32,900 nucleotides of DNA. Source: Bacteroidaceae bacterium. GTDB taxonomy: Bacteria; Bacteroidota; Bacteroidia; Bacteroidales; Bacteroidaceae. Where the stretch lies: NCBI GenBank assembly GCA_017522915.1, contig JAFWXX010000032.1, positions 1 to 32,900 on the forward strand, read 5' to 3'. This document shows positions 7,488-16,249 of this stretch, piece by piece. Under the pieces are notes generated by a model. It searched no databases and was not told the DNA's origin. It was given only the letters and a program-made list of their open reading frames with translations. Made by a program: the position numbers and the translations under genes. Each line of letters begins with the position of its first letter. Within the stretch, counting starts at the first letter, position 1.

Positions 7488-9626
7488 CTACTTTCGTTTT
7501 TTTAATCCAAAGTACAGAGTAAGGGAAACAAGGAGTATTCCAATAACGATATATGAAATATTGACTCTATTGGGCTCGTCAACAACCTCTATGACTTCCT
7601 CTGGTTCTTCAAGATAGATTCCATCGCGAATCAGCTCCAGCGCCTTGTTGTATATCATTTCGCCATTATTTGTCATCTCCTCGTAAGTGAATGGGATGGT
7701 GAGATGTGGAATAACGCCTCTGCCGTAAGGGAAGTCATCGCTTACAAACTCATCGCTTACAATTCGTACCATTGGAATATGACATTTGAAATGGCTGTTG
7801 GGTAGTCCTATCTCAGCGAACTTCGATGCATTCATCGTGTGGTATGCAGTCTTGGTCTCGCGACCAATGACGTAACCGCGGGCGTTGTGCTTCATTATAC
7901 CGGCAAAATCAGTGGAGGCTGAGGCGGAATTGGCATTGATAAGAACATATACACGTCCCGTATACAAAGCCTTTATAGTATCACTTGGCGTATTTTCATC
8001 GGGGTCACTTATCTTATAAAAGCCCTTGTGACCTGGGATTTCCTTGTAGTCTTCAAACATCACTGTTCCACTGGGATAATTAAGTGTGGGGCTCTTGATT
8101 GTCTGCATGTTCACTTTCATATATCCTCCCTCTCGCTTTATCGGTTCATCCATCAAGGCATCCACCAATTTGTATTCTACATCGGGATTACCGCCAGGAT
8201 TGCCACGTAGGTCTATAATCAGGTTTTTATAACCTTTCTTCTCAAGAAGATCAAGGAATACAAGCATGGAATCCACTTCAGTCTCCATTAACTCGAAATT
8301 ATAGAGACGCATACATGCTGTACTGTCATTAGACTTCATGGTCTCCCAATTTCCTTTTCTATAGACCATGTATTGGGATACAAACCAATTCTCCATGGTT
8401 TTCCGGTCAAACTGTGATATTGTATTTTGGTTGAATTCCATTAATGGAACTGTCAGTTCTTCACCATCACTAAATGTGAGAGTTGCTTTCTTTGCTTTAA
8501 ACGCGTCTTTGTCTCCTTTATAATATAAATGATTGGTAAACGGGCTTGCTAATTCTTGCTCCACAACCGATTCAACCTGAACATCATATATCATACTGGT
8601 ACGAGGGACTATTTCCATATACAATGTGTCTACATGTTTACCGTTGATATGCGTGATTTCACGTCCAGTGTATGCCTTGTATTCATCTGTTGTAACAATA
8701 ATTCTGACCTTATCATTCACTCTTGCAAACATCACAGGAGAAATGGTCCCATCATTATCAAGTGGTATTCCATAGTCAAACCACATGTGCGAGTCATGAA
8801 CCTTCCGGTTGAAATTCATAATTAGATATGCAAACTCTTTTAATGTAATATTCTCAGGAATCTTGGCTATCTCCTCTTCGACAAAGGTGTCGTATTCTTC
8901 CTCGGTCATAAAGTCTTCAAGCGATGGGTATATTTCCTTGACGCTACTTGCCATTTGACGGTAGTCGGCGATAGCCTCGGCGCGAGTCAATATAGCTTTA
9001 GGTTTTTGATTTACGGGAGGAATGAATGTGGTCTTCAGTCCAAACGGAGCCATAGGGTCATCGGGCTTTCCGCCTCTGTCAATTGTCAAGCAGATACCGG
9101 GTTGAGGGATTTTCCTGTAGCAATAGTGTACCTGACCCAATACCTCGCCTTTCTTCACCTTCTGTCCTGTTGCAAAAGGAGTGTCGGTTCTCAAACCGCT
9201 AATATGTATCGTCCTGCCATCATTACTCTTTATAAAATACATATATGACAAATATTTGGCATCTTGCATCCTTTTGGCCATACTTTCCTTATTTTGCTCT
9301 ATGATATCTTCAAATTTGCCTTTCCAACTAGAATAACTGAATGATTTGTTCAATGACAAATAGTACCTCATAGTTACATGAGTAATCACTCCATCACAAG
9401 GACTGACGACATTTGTTCCTGGTTTAGCACCAATAATCAATTTATCAAAATTGTGCTCGTTGCCAATATAGTCCTGTGGACGGTAAAGTGTTCCCTCACC
9501 AGCCTTTCCGCCTTCGATGGGCCATTGATAATAGCTAGTACTTGTTGGATTGCCCGTTGTTTGTGCACTCAGTTCTAATATGTAGCATAAGAATAGTAAA
9601 ATCAATGTCAAAACTCGTGTCATCAT
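7488..9626 (-). CDS. Secreted S41-family protease with degenerate M23-like N-terminal domain and C-terminal membrane anchor
   Basis: The protein has 712 residues. A signal peptide covers about 1-21 (LILLFLCYILELSA). Residues ~35-200 follow the LytM/M23 beta fold (PCDGVITHV, GQKVKKGEVLGQV), but the usual H-x-H and metal-binding His/Asp are not found, so peptidoglycan hydrolysis is doubtful. From ~210 on it is an S41/tail-specific protease-like region: IIDLRGNPGGN, NANSASASTDF with the likely nucleophile serine near 565-567, then GRETKT; the general-base lysine cannot be placed securely. A hydrophobic segment, NISYIVIGILLVSLTLYFGL, followed by KKRK ends the chain, placing the enzyme in the periplasm with a cytoplasmic tail. 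It has its own promoter and looks like a host gene rather than phage. Substrate unknown. Confidence 0.8.
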   Translation of the reverse strand: MMTRVLTLILLFLCYILELSAQTTGNPTSTSYYQWPIEGGKAGEGTLYRPQDYIGNEHNFDKLIIGAKPGTNVVSPCDGVITHVTMRYYLSLNKSFSYSSWKGKFEDIIEQNKESMAKRMQDAKYLSYMYFIKSNDGRTIHISGLRTDTPFATGQKVKKGEVLGQVHYCYRKIPQPGICLTIDRGGKPDDPMAPFGLKTTFIPPVNQKPKAILTRAEAIADYRQMASSVKEIYPSLEDFMTEEEYDTFVEEEIAKIPENITLKEFAYLIMNFNRKVHDSHMWFDYGIPLDNDGTISPVMFARVNDKVRIIVTTDEYKAYTGREITHINGKHVDTLYMEIVPRTSMIYDVQVESVVEQELASPFTNHLYYKGDKDAFKAKKATLTFSDGEELTVPLMEFNQNTISQFDRKTMENWFVSQYMVYRKGNWETMKSNDSTACMRLYNFELMETEVDSMLVFLDLLEKKGYKNLIIDLRGNPGGNPDVEYKLVDALMDEPIKREGGYMKVNMQTIKSPTLNYPSGTVMFEDYKEIPGHKGFYKISDPDENTPSDTIKALYTGRVYVLINANSASASTDFAGIMKHNARGYVIGRETKTAYHTMNASKFAEIGLPNSHFKCHIPMVRIVSDEFVSDDFPYGRGVIPHLTIPFTYEEMTNNGEMIYNKALELIRDGIYLEEPEEVIEVVDEPNRVNISYIVIGILLVSLTLYFGLKKRK

Positions 9627-9696
9627 ATCATTTTTGCATTTATAATAGGTTTTCCATCCACTAATTTTTATTGAATAACTAGTTCATATTCAATTG

Positions 9697-9704
9697 CAAA
9701 TTTA
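9697..9704 (-). promoter_or_regulatory. Bacteroidetes-type -7 box for the S41 gene
   Basis: On the minus strand TAAATTTG is an exact match to TAnnTTTG. It lies about 70 bases before the S41 start codon, directly after the terminator of the terminase operon. A convincing -33 TTTG at the usual spacing is not seen. Confidence 0.45.
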
Positions 9705-9707
9705 CTT

Positions 9708-9748
9708 AAAAACCGTAATAATAAGCCCTTAGCAGGCAAATTATTACG
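9708..9748 (-). terminator. Terminator of the terminase operon
   Basis: On the minus strand a 9-bp stem (arms at 9740-9748 and 9714-9722), extended inside by a GCC/GGC pairing, is followed after one base by five T (9708-9712). It separates the phage operon from the S41 gene, which reads in the same direction. Bases 9749-9968 between it and the terminase stop hold no gene I can support. Confidence 0.55.
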
Positions 9749-9968
9749 ATTGGGGAGCACAATTAGATTTGAATTATTCTAGTTCTGCAAGAAAATCTGC
9801 TATCGAGGGGCGAAACTTTACCTTTATACTTGCCATAGGGATACGGTTTTGATTTGTTGTTTGCGTTATTATTTGGCTGTTGCCGTTTGTCTTTGTCGGA
9901 CTTGTGAATATAAGTAACACTGTTTTTTACCGCACCTATAGCTTGTCGATTGTCAGGTCGTCTTTTGT

Positions 9969-11987
9969 TTATATGCTTGCTTCGCTTATGATTCTTGTAT
10001 GTTTTCTGTTGCTGCCCGAACTGCTTGTTCTCGAAGGCAACGGGTGGTTGTAACATACCCATACAAGTATTGCAGTTGCCATCACGCGGTCGTCGTGGTT
10101 GCCTTCGACGGCTCCCGTCTCCTTGCCGTTCTCCTTGAACTCATAAAGGTCCAGTTCGTGTGCTGTCTGTAAACATCTTTCAATGTAAAGGCCGTCTCTC
10201 AAAGCTTTGTTCAGGAAGTTTATCACCATTGGCTTTGTTGAGCTGTTGGTGTGGAATCCCCATCTCCGCGGCCGTCCTTGCCTTATCTCCTGAATGGATG
10301 TACGGCAGTAGAGATTGCTGTATCGGCCTGCAATCTCGTTAAGTATATACTCGAAGTTGTTGCCTTCGGTTCCCTCTGTCTCTAAGGTGTTCGACTCTAT
10401 GACAAGAAGTGCATTGTTGTATGCCCTTGCTATTTCCATTGCCTTCCATGCAAGCCTGTCGTGTTCAATATGTCCGTGCCAGCAGGCTGCAATCTCAGGC
10501 ACGCCTCCGTCGGGCATCGCTGCGCGGTCGGCGACGACAATGCATGAGTAGTCGGCCTTGCTGCCGGTGCCTCCTACATCCACTGCTACAATGTAACGGT
10601 CGCGCATATCTTCCTCTTTTTCAGGCATAAGCCACACCTGGAGCATTCCATCTTCCTTGTTCTCTCCAGGCAAGGCGGGGACAAATACTGTGCTCTCGCC
10701 GTTCTTTCCCTTTTCTCCTCTTTCTGCAATGTCACCGACGAATGTCGGGGGTACGCACCCCTTGCGTGCCTCATTCACATAGCTTATCTTGAATACTCTC
10801 CGTCCGGTGCTCTGGAATGCTTCTTCGGGTGTGGAAGGGAACTCGGAAAATAGTCTCCACTCATCGGGCATCTCACGTCTTTTGTCGCGGTACCATGCAA
10901 TTGCTTCCAATGTGGCTCCAAGCCCGAACAGGTGGTGCTCATATTCATTCATGCTGTCGATGAATGCGCTGTAGTCATTTGTTGCTAACGTTTTGCTGTA
11001 GAGGTCGATGCTGAACCAGGGTATGAATACGGGTGTAAAGTTATTTCGCATTTGGCATGCATCGGTCCATGTACGGTGAAAGAAGTTGCCTACACCCTTT
11101 GCAGTGGATTCAATTACCTTCAGAGTATATGCACCGCTTGCTATGGAACCGAAGATAGATTGTACAAGGTCTTCGGGCTTGCGTCCCTGCGTCGCTTTCC
11201 ATAGCCCGACCTCTGTAAGGTGAGCCATGCTTATGTCCTCGCTTCGCAGGGAGTCGGGTTTCTGTGCCGACCCTAATGAGTAACGGCTGTTGCTCCAGCT
11301 TATTACGCGGGTCTTCTGTGCTCCCTGATACGGGGCGGTGGTGAGCTGTTTGCCTCCGCTTGCCCAGCGAGGGTAACGTGCTATTACCTTTGCAAGCATT
11401 CCGGCTACAATTGATGACTGCTTCTCGATGTCGCCGCAGATAACGCTGTTCCAGTTGCGCTTGTGCACGAGCTGAATCCATAGCATGTACAGCTGCGTGA
11501 GTGTGCTGCCTCCCCATTGACGTGCCTTAAGGAGAATGATGTCGATAGGCTTTCCGCTAAGGCGCAGTTCTTCCAATGCCTTCAGATACATGCGTTGGGG
11601 GCGGTTGAGTGTAAATGCTGTGTCACGCCCTTTCCCCTTGTCGGCAATGGTGGTCATGGTACGTGCCCAGTACTCAAAGTCATGCTTTATGCGTTTGAGA
11701 CAGAACTCAAGCCATAGGCTTATGATGTTCTTGTCGCTTGCTTCCATGCTCTTCACCTCGCGCAAGTACCTTTCTGCTCCGCCGGCTATCAGCCTTGCAA
11801 CGGACTCGTCATCGAGCATCGAGGCCGGGAGCTTCATTTCTGTTATGGGGAAGCCTTCTATCTCTATTCGTTCTCTCTCTATTGAAGCTGAGCCTTCTCC
11901 TGTAATAGGGTCATAGACGGCTAAGATGTCTCCCAGCCGTCTCCTGTTCTCAATGATGATATTCTCTTTATCCATCACACTCATCAT
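9969..11987 (-). CDS. Phage terminase large subunit
   Basis: The motor that pumps DNA into the procapsid and cuts it. The protein has 672 residues. The ATPase part carries a variant Walker A, KARQWGGST, at 154-162, a Walker B/catalytic region AHLTEVG with Glu at ~259, and a coupling-type ESTAKG at 293-298. The RNase-H-like nuclease part has VAVDVGG with Asp470, a Glu in LLVIESN near 531, and NHDDRVMA with Asp632/633, which completes the metal-binding acidic set. The length is within the usual range. It is the last gene of a minus-strand operon and overlaps the preceding gene by 4 bases (ATGA). It reads away from the capsid genes, and no portal gene adjoins it, which is unusual. Whether packaging is headful or site-specific cannot be told. 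Confidence 0.9.
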   Translation of the reverse strand: MMSVMDKENIIIENRRRLGDILAVYDPITGEGSASIERERIEIEGFPITEMKLPASMLDDESVARLIAGGAERYLREVKSMEASDKNIISLWLEFCLKRIKHDFEYWARTMTTIADKGKGRDTAFTLNRPQRMYLKALEELRLSGKPIDIILLKARQWGGSTLTQLYMLWIQLVHKRNWNSVICGDIEKQSSIVAGMLAKVIARYPRWASGGKQLTTAPYQGAQKTRVISWSNSRYSLGSAQKPDSLRSEDISMAHLTEVGLWKATQGRKPEDLVQSIFGSIASGAYTLKVIESTAKGVGNFFHRTWTDACQMRNNFTPVFIPWFSIDLYSKTLATNDYSAFIDSMNEYEHHLFGLGATLEAIAWYRDKRREMPDEWRLFSEFPSTPEEAFQSTGRRVFKISYVNEARKGCVPPTFVGDIAERGEKGKNGESTVFVPALPGENKEDGMLQVWLMPEKEEDMRDRYIVAVDVGGTGSKADYSCIVVADRAAMPDGGVPEIAACWHGHIEHDRLAWKAMEIARAYNNALLVIESNTLETEGTEGNNFEYILNEIAGRYSNLYCRTSIQEIRQGRPRRWGFHTNSSTKPMVINFLNKALRDGLYIERCLQTAHELDLYEFKENGKETGAVEGNHDDRVMATAILVWVCYNHPLPSRTSSSGSNRKHTRIISEASI

Positions 11988-12460
11988 ATTCCTGCGAGGT
12001 CGGTTGCACGCCGCCTTATCCTTGTAGAGTTGTAGAACTTGGCAAACAGCATCTGTACATTGTCGTAGAGCGTGCTCCGCAATGCGATGTAGCTATCTGC
12101 CATCTTCGGCTCCCTCAGCAATAGCCACTGCAATGTCATCTCGTTGACGATATAGTCGTTTACTGCCTGCTTGAGAATGGGCAACAGATGCTTCCGGCTC
12201 TTTCCTGCCGTGTCGAACTCCAGCATTACGTAACTGTTGTCTATGCTGTAGGAAATTGAGGGGAAACGAAGAGCAACAGCAGTAACCAGCTCGTTGCATG
12301 CCTGGCGTGCAAACATGAATAGCAGTTCTTCATCGTCCTTGCTGCTCTGTATGGTGTCGGCATTCAGCTCCTTGCGCTTTGCCGATTCTCCCATGTAGAA
12401 GTTCCTTAAATCAATCTGCTGCTGCAGTTCGTCTCTCCTTATAAGTATTGTGTTTTTCAT
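11984..12460 (-). CDS. Phage protein of unknown function (158 aa)
   Basis: I do not recognise this protein. It is a soluble, mostly helical-looking chain starting MKNTILIRRDELQQQ, without signal, membrane segment or known catalytic motif, and with a basic C-terminus (NSTRIRRRATDLAG). It overlaps its upstream gene and the downstream terminase by 4 bases each, so the three are translationally coupled. That position, just before the terminase, would suit a head-completion, neck or packaging accessory protein, but no sequence feature proves this. Confidence 0.7.
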   Translation of the reverse strand: MKNTILIRRDELQQQIDLRNFYMGESAKRKELNADTIQSSKDDEELLFMFARQACNELVTAVALRFPSISYSIDNSYVMLEFDTAGKSRKHLLPILKQAVNDYIVNEMTLQWLLLREPKMADSYIALRSTLYDNVQMLFAKFYNSTRIRRRATDLAGI

Positions 12461-12957
12461 AGTTCTATGATGTTTTCTTTGCAGACGTTTTTCATTGCAG
12501 GGCGTTTGCGCTCGGTCAGAACCGTTCTCAGCTGTACGGTAGCTTCGTTTGTCTTTTCGGTGTATATGCCTGCTTCATCGGGCTTAATCAGCAAAGCCCA
12601 TTCCTGCATTGTACTGCAAAAGAGTATCTCTTCGATGCACTTCTTGATTTTATTGCCGTTGGCGTTGGGGTAGTTGTGCGGAACGATTACTGTAACCGTA
12701 TGCCCGGTCTCGCCGTTGTTCTCCCTCGTAGCCAACCTGCATGCCGGCATATATCGCCCGATAAGTATCATAAGTCCGTTGAGTTTAGCCGATATGTTCT
12801 TCTCGATGATATCGCTTTCGTCATCAGTTGCCGGGAGCATGTCTGCAAGCGAATCGGCAACTCCTGCTCCTGAACGGGCTTTGGCAATTGTGCCGCTCTC
12901 TCTCTGTACCCTTTCCTTTATATTGTTGATGTCTATTGATATTTCTATCTTTTCCAT
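12457..12957 (-). CDS. Phage protein of unknown function (166 aa)
   Basis: Unrecognised soluble protein. The N-terminus, MEKIEISIDINNIKERV, is followed by a Gly/Ala/Ser stretch (AKARSGAGVADSLADML), then a mixed alpha/beta region and a lysine-rich end. No membrane segment or catalytic motif is seen. It lies second in the terminase operon, overlaps the next gene by 4 bases and follows the first gene after about 70 bases. A structural or packaging accessory role is inferred from position only. Confidence 0.7.
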   Translation of the reverse strand: MEKIEISIDINNIKERVQRESGTIAKARSGAGVADSLADMLPATDDESDIIEKNISAKLNGLMILIGRYMPACRLATRENNGETGHTVTVIVPHNYPNANGNKIKKCIEEILFCSTMQEWALLIKPDEAGIYTEKTNEATVQLRTVLTERKRPAMKNVCKENIIEL

Positions 12958-13026
12958 TATGTTGTTTTTGATGCAAATGTACTTTTCATTTTCTTCCTCA
13001 AGGTTGTTGTTTTGGCACTACCGGTT

Positions 13027-13467
13027 TCAGCCTACTGCTCTGTTGAACGTTAATTCACTCTTCTTCCTGCGCAATGTCTTGTAAATGATTCCGCGGAATG
13101 TCTCTTCGTCCAGATAGAACGAAGGTGCCGGCTCTTCGATGATTTTTTCGAGAATGAGGTACTTGTACCTCTTGCTGCTGTCCTTCACCTGTTGCATGTA
13201 GCGTCTGTAAATCTCCTTGTACATCTCCAGCTTGTTGCTGTTGACAAGGGGAAGTTTCTTCTTGCGCGAAAGAAGTGAGATGAAGCGTCGTGCATTTTCA
13301 AATGTTACGTAGAACCGCGGTGCACCTTTCTTTACGGCATGTTCTATTACTTCGTTCTGTGTAGCAAAAGGCTTGCTTTTCCTGAGTTCCTTCAATGAAT
13401 CGAAGAAACTGTCGATAACGTCCTGTTTGCGCATCTCGCGAACAGAACTGTTCAATGTGTTTTTCAT
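13027..13467 (-). CDS. First gene of the terminase operon, basic phage protein (146 aa)
   Basis: The start is placed at the ATG at 13467; a TTG 18 bases upstream overlaps the promoter. The product is strongly basic and helical, with motifs such as RFYVTFENARRFISLL and EMYKEIYRRYMQQ and a second half containing PAPSFYLDEETFRG. No standard domain is recognised. I have an impression that similar proteins recur in Bacteroides phages, but cannot check it. Its charge, size and position at the head of the terminase operon make a small terminase or other DNA-binding packaging factor a reasonable guess; an alternative is an operon regulator. Confidence 0.65.
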   Translation of the reverse strand: MKNTLNSSVREMRKQDVIDSFFDSLKELRKSKPFATQNEVIEHAVKKGAPRFYVTFENARRFISLLSRKKKLPLVNSNKLEMYKEIYRRYMQQVKDSSKRYKYLILEKIIEEPAPSFYLDEETFRGIIYKTLRRKKSELTFNRAVG

Positions 13468-13734
13468 ACTGCTTTTTGATTGCAAAAATATAGCCAGAAA
13501 TGGCTGAAAGTTTGTTGTTTTACCAATAAGTTATCAACAGCATTAATCCTTGTATGCAATGATACGTCCTCAAAAGCTCGCATATAATATGTACAGGCGT
13601 GTTCTGAGTAAGTGCAAACTCTTTTATCCGGCATGTTAGCCTTTTGCGGCTCATCCTGTTTCTGTATTGTCAATTCAACAACCTTCATCGCACTTTTGTA
13701 TTGTTCCTTTGCTGTCGAAAAAAACATTTGAACT
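13468..13734. promoter_or_regulatory. Divergent promoter region between the two phage operons
   Basis: This 267-base spacer separates the minus-strand terminase operon from the plus-strand capsid operon. On the minus strand TATTTTTG (13483-13490) matches TAnnTTTG exactly, but would give a very short leader of roughly ten bases. On the plus strand TTCCTTTG (13704-13711) matches 7 of 8 positions. Neither has a good -33 TTTG at 19-21 bases, so phage-specific control is possible. No convincing gene lies inside. Confidence 0.4.
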
Positions 13735-14520
13735 ATGGAACAGTACAAAAACAATCTTGAGAAAGCGGATATGCCTATGCAGCATAGAGCCGCGAGTGAC
13801 GAGTCCTGGCAGACTCAGATGAAGCCCGTTGAGAATAATTCCTACAAGGAACTCGAAAAGGGCTTGAAAGAATTCTTCGGTGAGGATTTTGATTTGAACG
13901 ACAGCTTCTCACAGGAAACGCTTTTGCAGCATCTTTACATCAACCACGAACAGAACCAGCGTCTTATAGAAGCTCTTGAACGTGACCCGCGCCTGGCACA
14001 GATGCTCATGGATCTTGTCGAGGGCAAGAGCAGTGCGCCTGCGGCAGTAGCACGTTATTTTGGCCGTCAGTTCGTTGAAATGGATGAACAGAGCCCCGAA
14101 TACCGCGAAATGCTGCTTGCCGATGAGGAACGTAAGGCGGAGGCTGCACGTTTTGACGAGGAACGCCGCGAGTATGAGAACAATCTTCAGAAGAGTCTGC
14201 CTGTTGTGGAGGAGTTCTGCAACGAGCATGGCTATGAGCCTTCGGTATTCATGGAGAACGTTTGGGAACAGCTGGTCTTTCCTATTCTTGCCGGCAATTA
14301 CTCTAAAGAGGTATGTACGGCTCTCGACCATGCCTTGACATACGAAAAGGATGTTGAGGATGCATTTGCTGCAGGCGACATCAAAGGCCGCAATACGAAT
14401 ATCCAGCGTATGAGAGAGGATTTCGGTGACGGGATGCCTAAGGGCATGAGCAGCGTGGCTCCGAACATTGAGGCAAGACGCAAGCGCAATTCGCTTTTAG
14501 AGAAGGCTCTGAACGCGTAA
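13735..14520 (+). CDS. Probable capsid scaffold / assembly protein
   Basis: 261 residues, very rich in Glu, Asp, Lys and Arg and predicted almost wholly helical, with a long charged coiled-coil-like stretch near 110-160 (LADEERKAEAARFDEERREY). There are no signal or membrane segments and no protease motif. It sits 32 bases before the major capsid gene and starts the plus-strand operon, the usual place for a scaffold. The C-terminus (NIEARRKRNSLLEKALN) is basic, as in many scaffolds where that end contacts the capsid protein. The role is inferred from composition and position, not from sequence identity. Confidence 0.6.
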   Translation: MEQYKNNLEKADMPMQHRAASDESWQTQMKPVENNSYKELEKGLKEFFGEDFDLNDSFSQETLLQHLYINHEQNQRLIEALERDPRLAQMLMDLVEGKSSAPAAVARYFGRQFVEMDEQSPEYREMLLADEERKAEAARFDEERREYENNLQKSLPVVEEFCNEHGYEPSVFMENVWEQLVFPILAGNYSKEVCTALDHALTYEKDVEDAFAAGDIKGRNTNIQRMREDFGDGMPKGMSSVAPNIEARRKRNSLLEKALNA

Positions 14521-14552
14521 CATTTTTTATCAATCAATAAATAATCTGTTTT

Positions 14553-16172
14553 ATGAAAAGAATCTGTTCTTTTTTGAGGGAAAACCCTCTGTTTGTGTTC
14601 GTGATGCTGCTTGCTGCAGCTCTCTATTTTATGGCCGATGATGTTGCCGGTCTTATGCTTGCAACGGTCAATGCGGTTCCAGCCGGTTCGCCTAAGCCGT
14701 CGAACGGCATCGGCGGCCTTGCAACTCAGGGAATCGGTGATGCAACTACCGTTTCCAATGCGAGCGAGCTGGGAAGCGACCTTATCGATGCCGATGTCGA
14801 TGACCAGATAACAAGCATCGCAAGCGATGAGAGCATTATCGATACTATCAAGCGCAGGATACGTCGTCAGGTGCGTGTCAACTCGTTCGAGGTTGACCAT
14901 TATCTTGTCGACGACAAGCGTTCGAAGGCCTACACCAATGAGACTTATACGGGAATAAAGGCAACACGTGCCGAGATTCCGTTCTCGACAACCGGTGAGA
15001 GAAAAATCTTCCAGGAGTACTATACTGCAATATGTAAAGGCGTGAACGGTTACGATCCGACCGGCCAGGTAGAGCTTCCGGGAGTGGATTTGATGCTCTT
15101 CTTCGTCGGCAAGAACAGCACGACCGAAGCTCCTATCGCTATGGCCGTGAACGGCCCTAAGGTAAATTCGAGTGACGATTACTGCGTTGTCCCTACAATT
15201 CCGGCTGGAACAGAGGTGATACTTTTGTCTTCGGCAGCCTACGAGACTCAGAAGTTCATTGCTCCATCGACAATAGTGCCGGTGCCTGAACGCATGTTCC
15301 TCCAGAAGCAGCTCTGCAACAGCATTGTCAGCGACTATTTCGCAGCGCAGAAGAAACGTATCCTGTTCAGCGAGTCGCAGATAGCAGAGGCTGTATTGCG
15401 CCAGTTCCGTCTTGAGAGTTGCCGTACAGCCTGGGTCGGGCAGCCGGGAAAGTTCAAGGTGCAGGCTATGGACAATGCAATGGGCTACCAGTGGGATTAC
15501 TTCTCAAAGGGTATCCGTTGGCAGTTCAAGCGTCAGTACGACCTCTCTTCAAAAATTACTCTGGCCGATCTCATCAACCTTTCGATGGTCAAGTTCACCG
15601 GCTTCAATTGTACGAAGAAGGCTATATGGCTATTGGGCAAGCAGCTGCTTAACGATATCCAGAAGATAGACCTCACTCTTCACAAGAACATCTCCGTTTC
15701 GGGCGATAAGGTCTTTGGCATCGAATGTACCAAGATTCACACAGTATTCGGCGATATCGACCTAATCCATGACCCGACTCTCGATGCTCTGGGATATGCC
15801 CACTGCGGAGGCCTTATCGACGAGAACGGTCTTGTGCGTTACTACATGAAGAACGAGGATGCAAAGACCGAGAACGTCGATGGCGAGGAGGCAAAGCGCG
15901 AGGTCGTGATGACAATCGACTGTCTCTGCCTCAAGGGATATTCACATATCTGGGTCAACGGTTCGGCTACCGAAAGTGATATTCCGGGCGCGTCAAAGGT
16001 GACAAGCGCGGCAGCTCTGCCCGAATCACCTGTGCTCAATGATGTCGTGATACTTACAGCCGATGTGAGCCATACGGTGAACGGTACTCCTAAGCTATGG
16101 TTCAGCGCAGGTACGGTTGTTACCTTCAACGGCACTACTTGGGTTGAATATACCGGTGAGATTCTTGTCTAA
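14553..16172 (+). CDS. Major capsid protein, with unusual N-terminal hydrophobic helix
   Basis: 539 residues. The core (~130-480) has the look of an HK97-fold capsid protein of the SU10/DUF5309 type or of crAss-like phages: a long helix-rich middle, then KVFGIECTKIHTVFGDIDLI and DPTLDALGYAHCGGLIDENG, reminiscent of the beta-strands and P-domain of that family. The C-terminal ~55 residues look like an added beta domain. Oddly, residues 12-27 (PLFVFVMLLAAALYF) form a hydrophobic segment after a basic start, like a signal anchor; a later Met near 35 could be an alternative start that removes it. Position after the scaffold-like gene and before connector-like genes supports the capsid call. Residues after the helix (Ser/Gly/Asn-rich, 42-80) could be a removable scaffolding arm. 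Confidence 0.75.
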   Translation: MKRICSFLRENPLFVFVMLLAAALYFMADDVAGLMLATVNAVPAGSPKPSNGIGGLATQGIGDATTVSNASELGSDLIDADVDDQITSIASDESIIDTIKRRIRRQVRVNSFEVDHYLVDDKRSKAYTNETYTGIKATRAEIPFSTTGERKIFQEYYTAICKGVNGYDPTGQVELPGVDLMLFFVGKNSTTEAPIAMAVNGPKVNSSDDYCVVPTIPAGTEVILLSSAAYETQKFIAPSTIVPVPERMFLQKQLCNSIVSDYFAAQKKRILFSESQIAEAVLRQFRLESCRTAWVGQPGKFKVQAMDNAMGYQWDYFSKGIRWQFKRQYDLSSKITLADLINLSMVKFTGFNCTKKAIWLLGKQLLNDIQKIDLTLHKNISVSGDKVFGIECTKIHTVFGDIDLIHDPTLDALGYAHCGGLIDENGLVRYYMKNEDAKTENVDGEEAKREVVMTIDCLCLKGYSHIWVNGSATESDIPGASKVTSAAALPESPVLNDVVILTADVSHTVNGTPKLWFSAGTVVTFNGTTWVEYTGEILV

Positions 16173-16249
16173 ACCATGACTTTGCGGGTGCCTGTGCGAT
16201 ATTTTGTGTTTTGGAGTTGCATGGGCATCCGCTTTTAAAATATTATATT

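Noticed and set aside
9749-9968. Search for an attachment site or tRNA at the left edge of the head module
   Set aside because: No tRNA fold and no repeat shared with the right edge longer than about 8 bases, which is expected by chance in AT-rich DNA.
9763-10062. Minus-strand frame of 99 residues overlapping the terminase 3' end, Lys/Asn/Gln-rich
   Set aside because: It starts inside the terminase gene in another frame, has no domain-like pattern and runs through the start of the inter-operon gap; the terminase frame itself ends naturally.
13464-13754. Minus-strand frame of 96 residues spanning the divergent promoter region
   Set aside because: It overlaps both flanking gene starts and the -7 box, and its composition looks like chance translation of AT-rich regulatory DNA.
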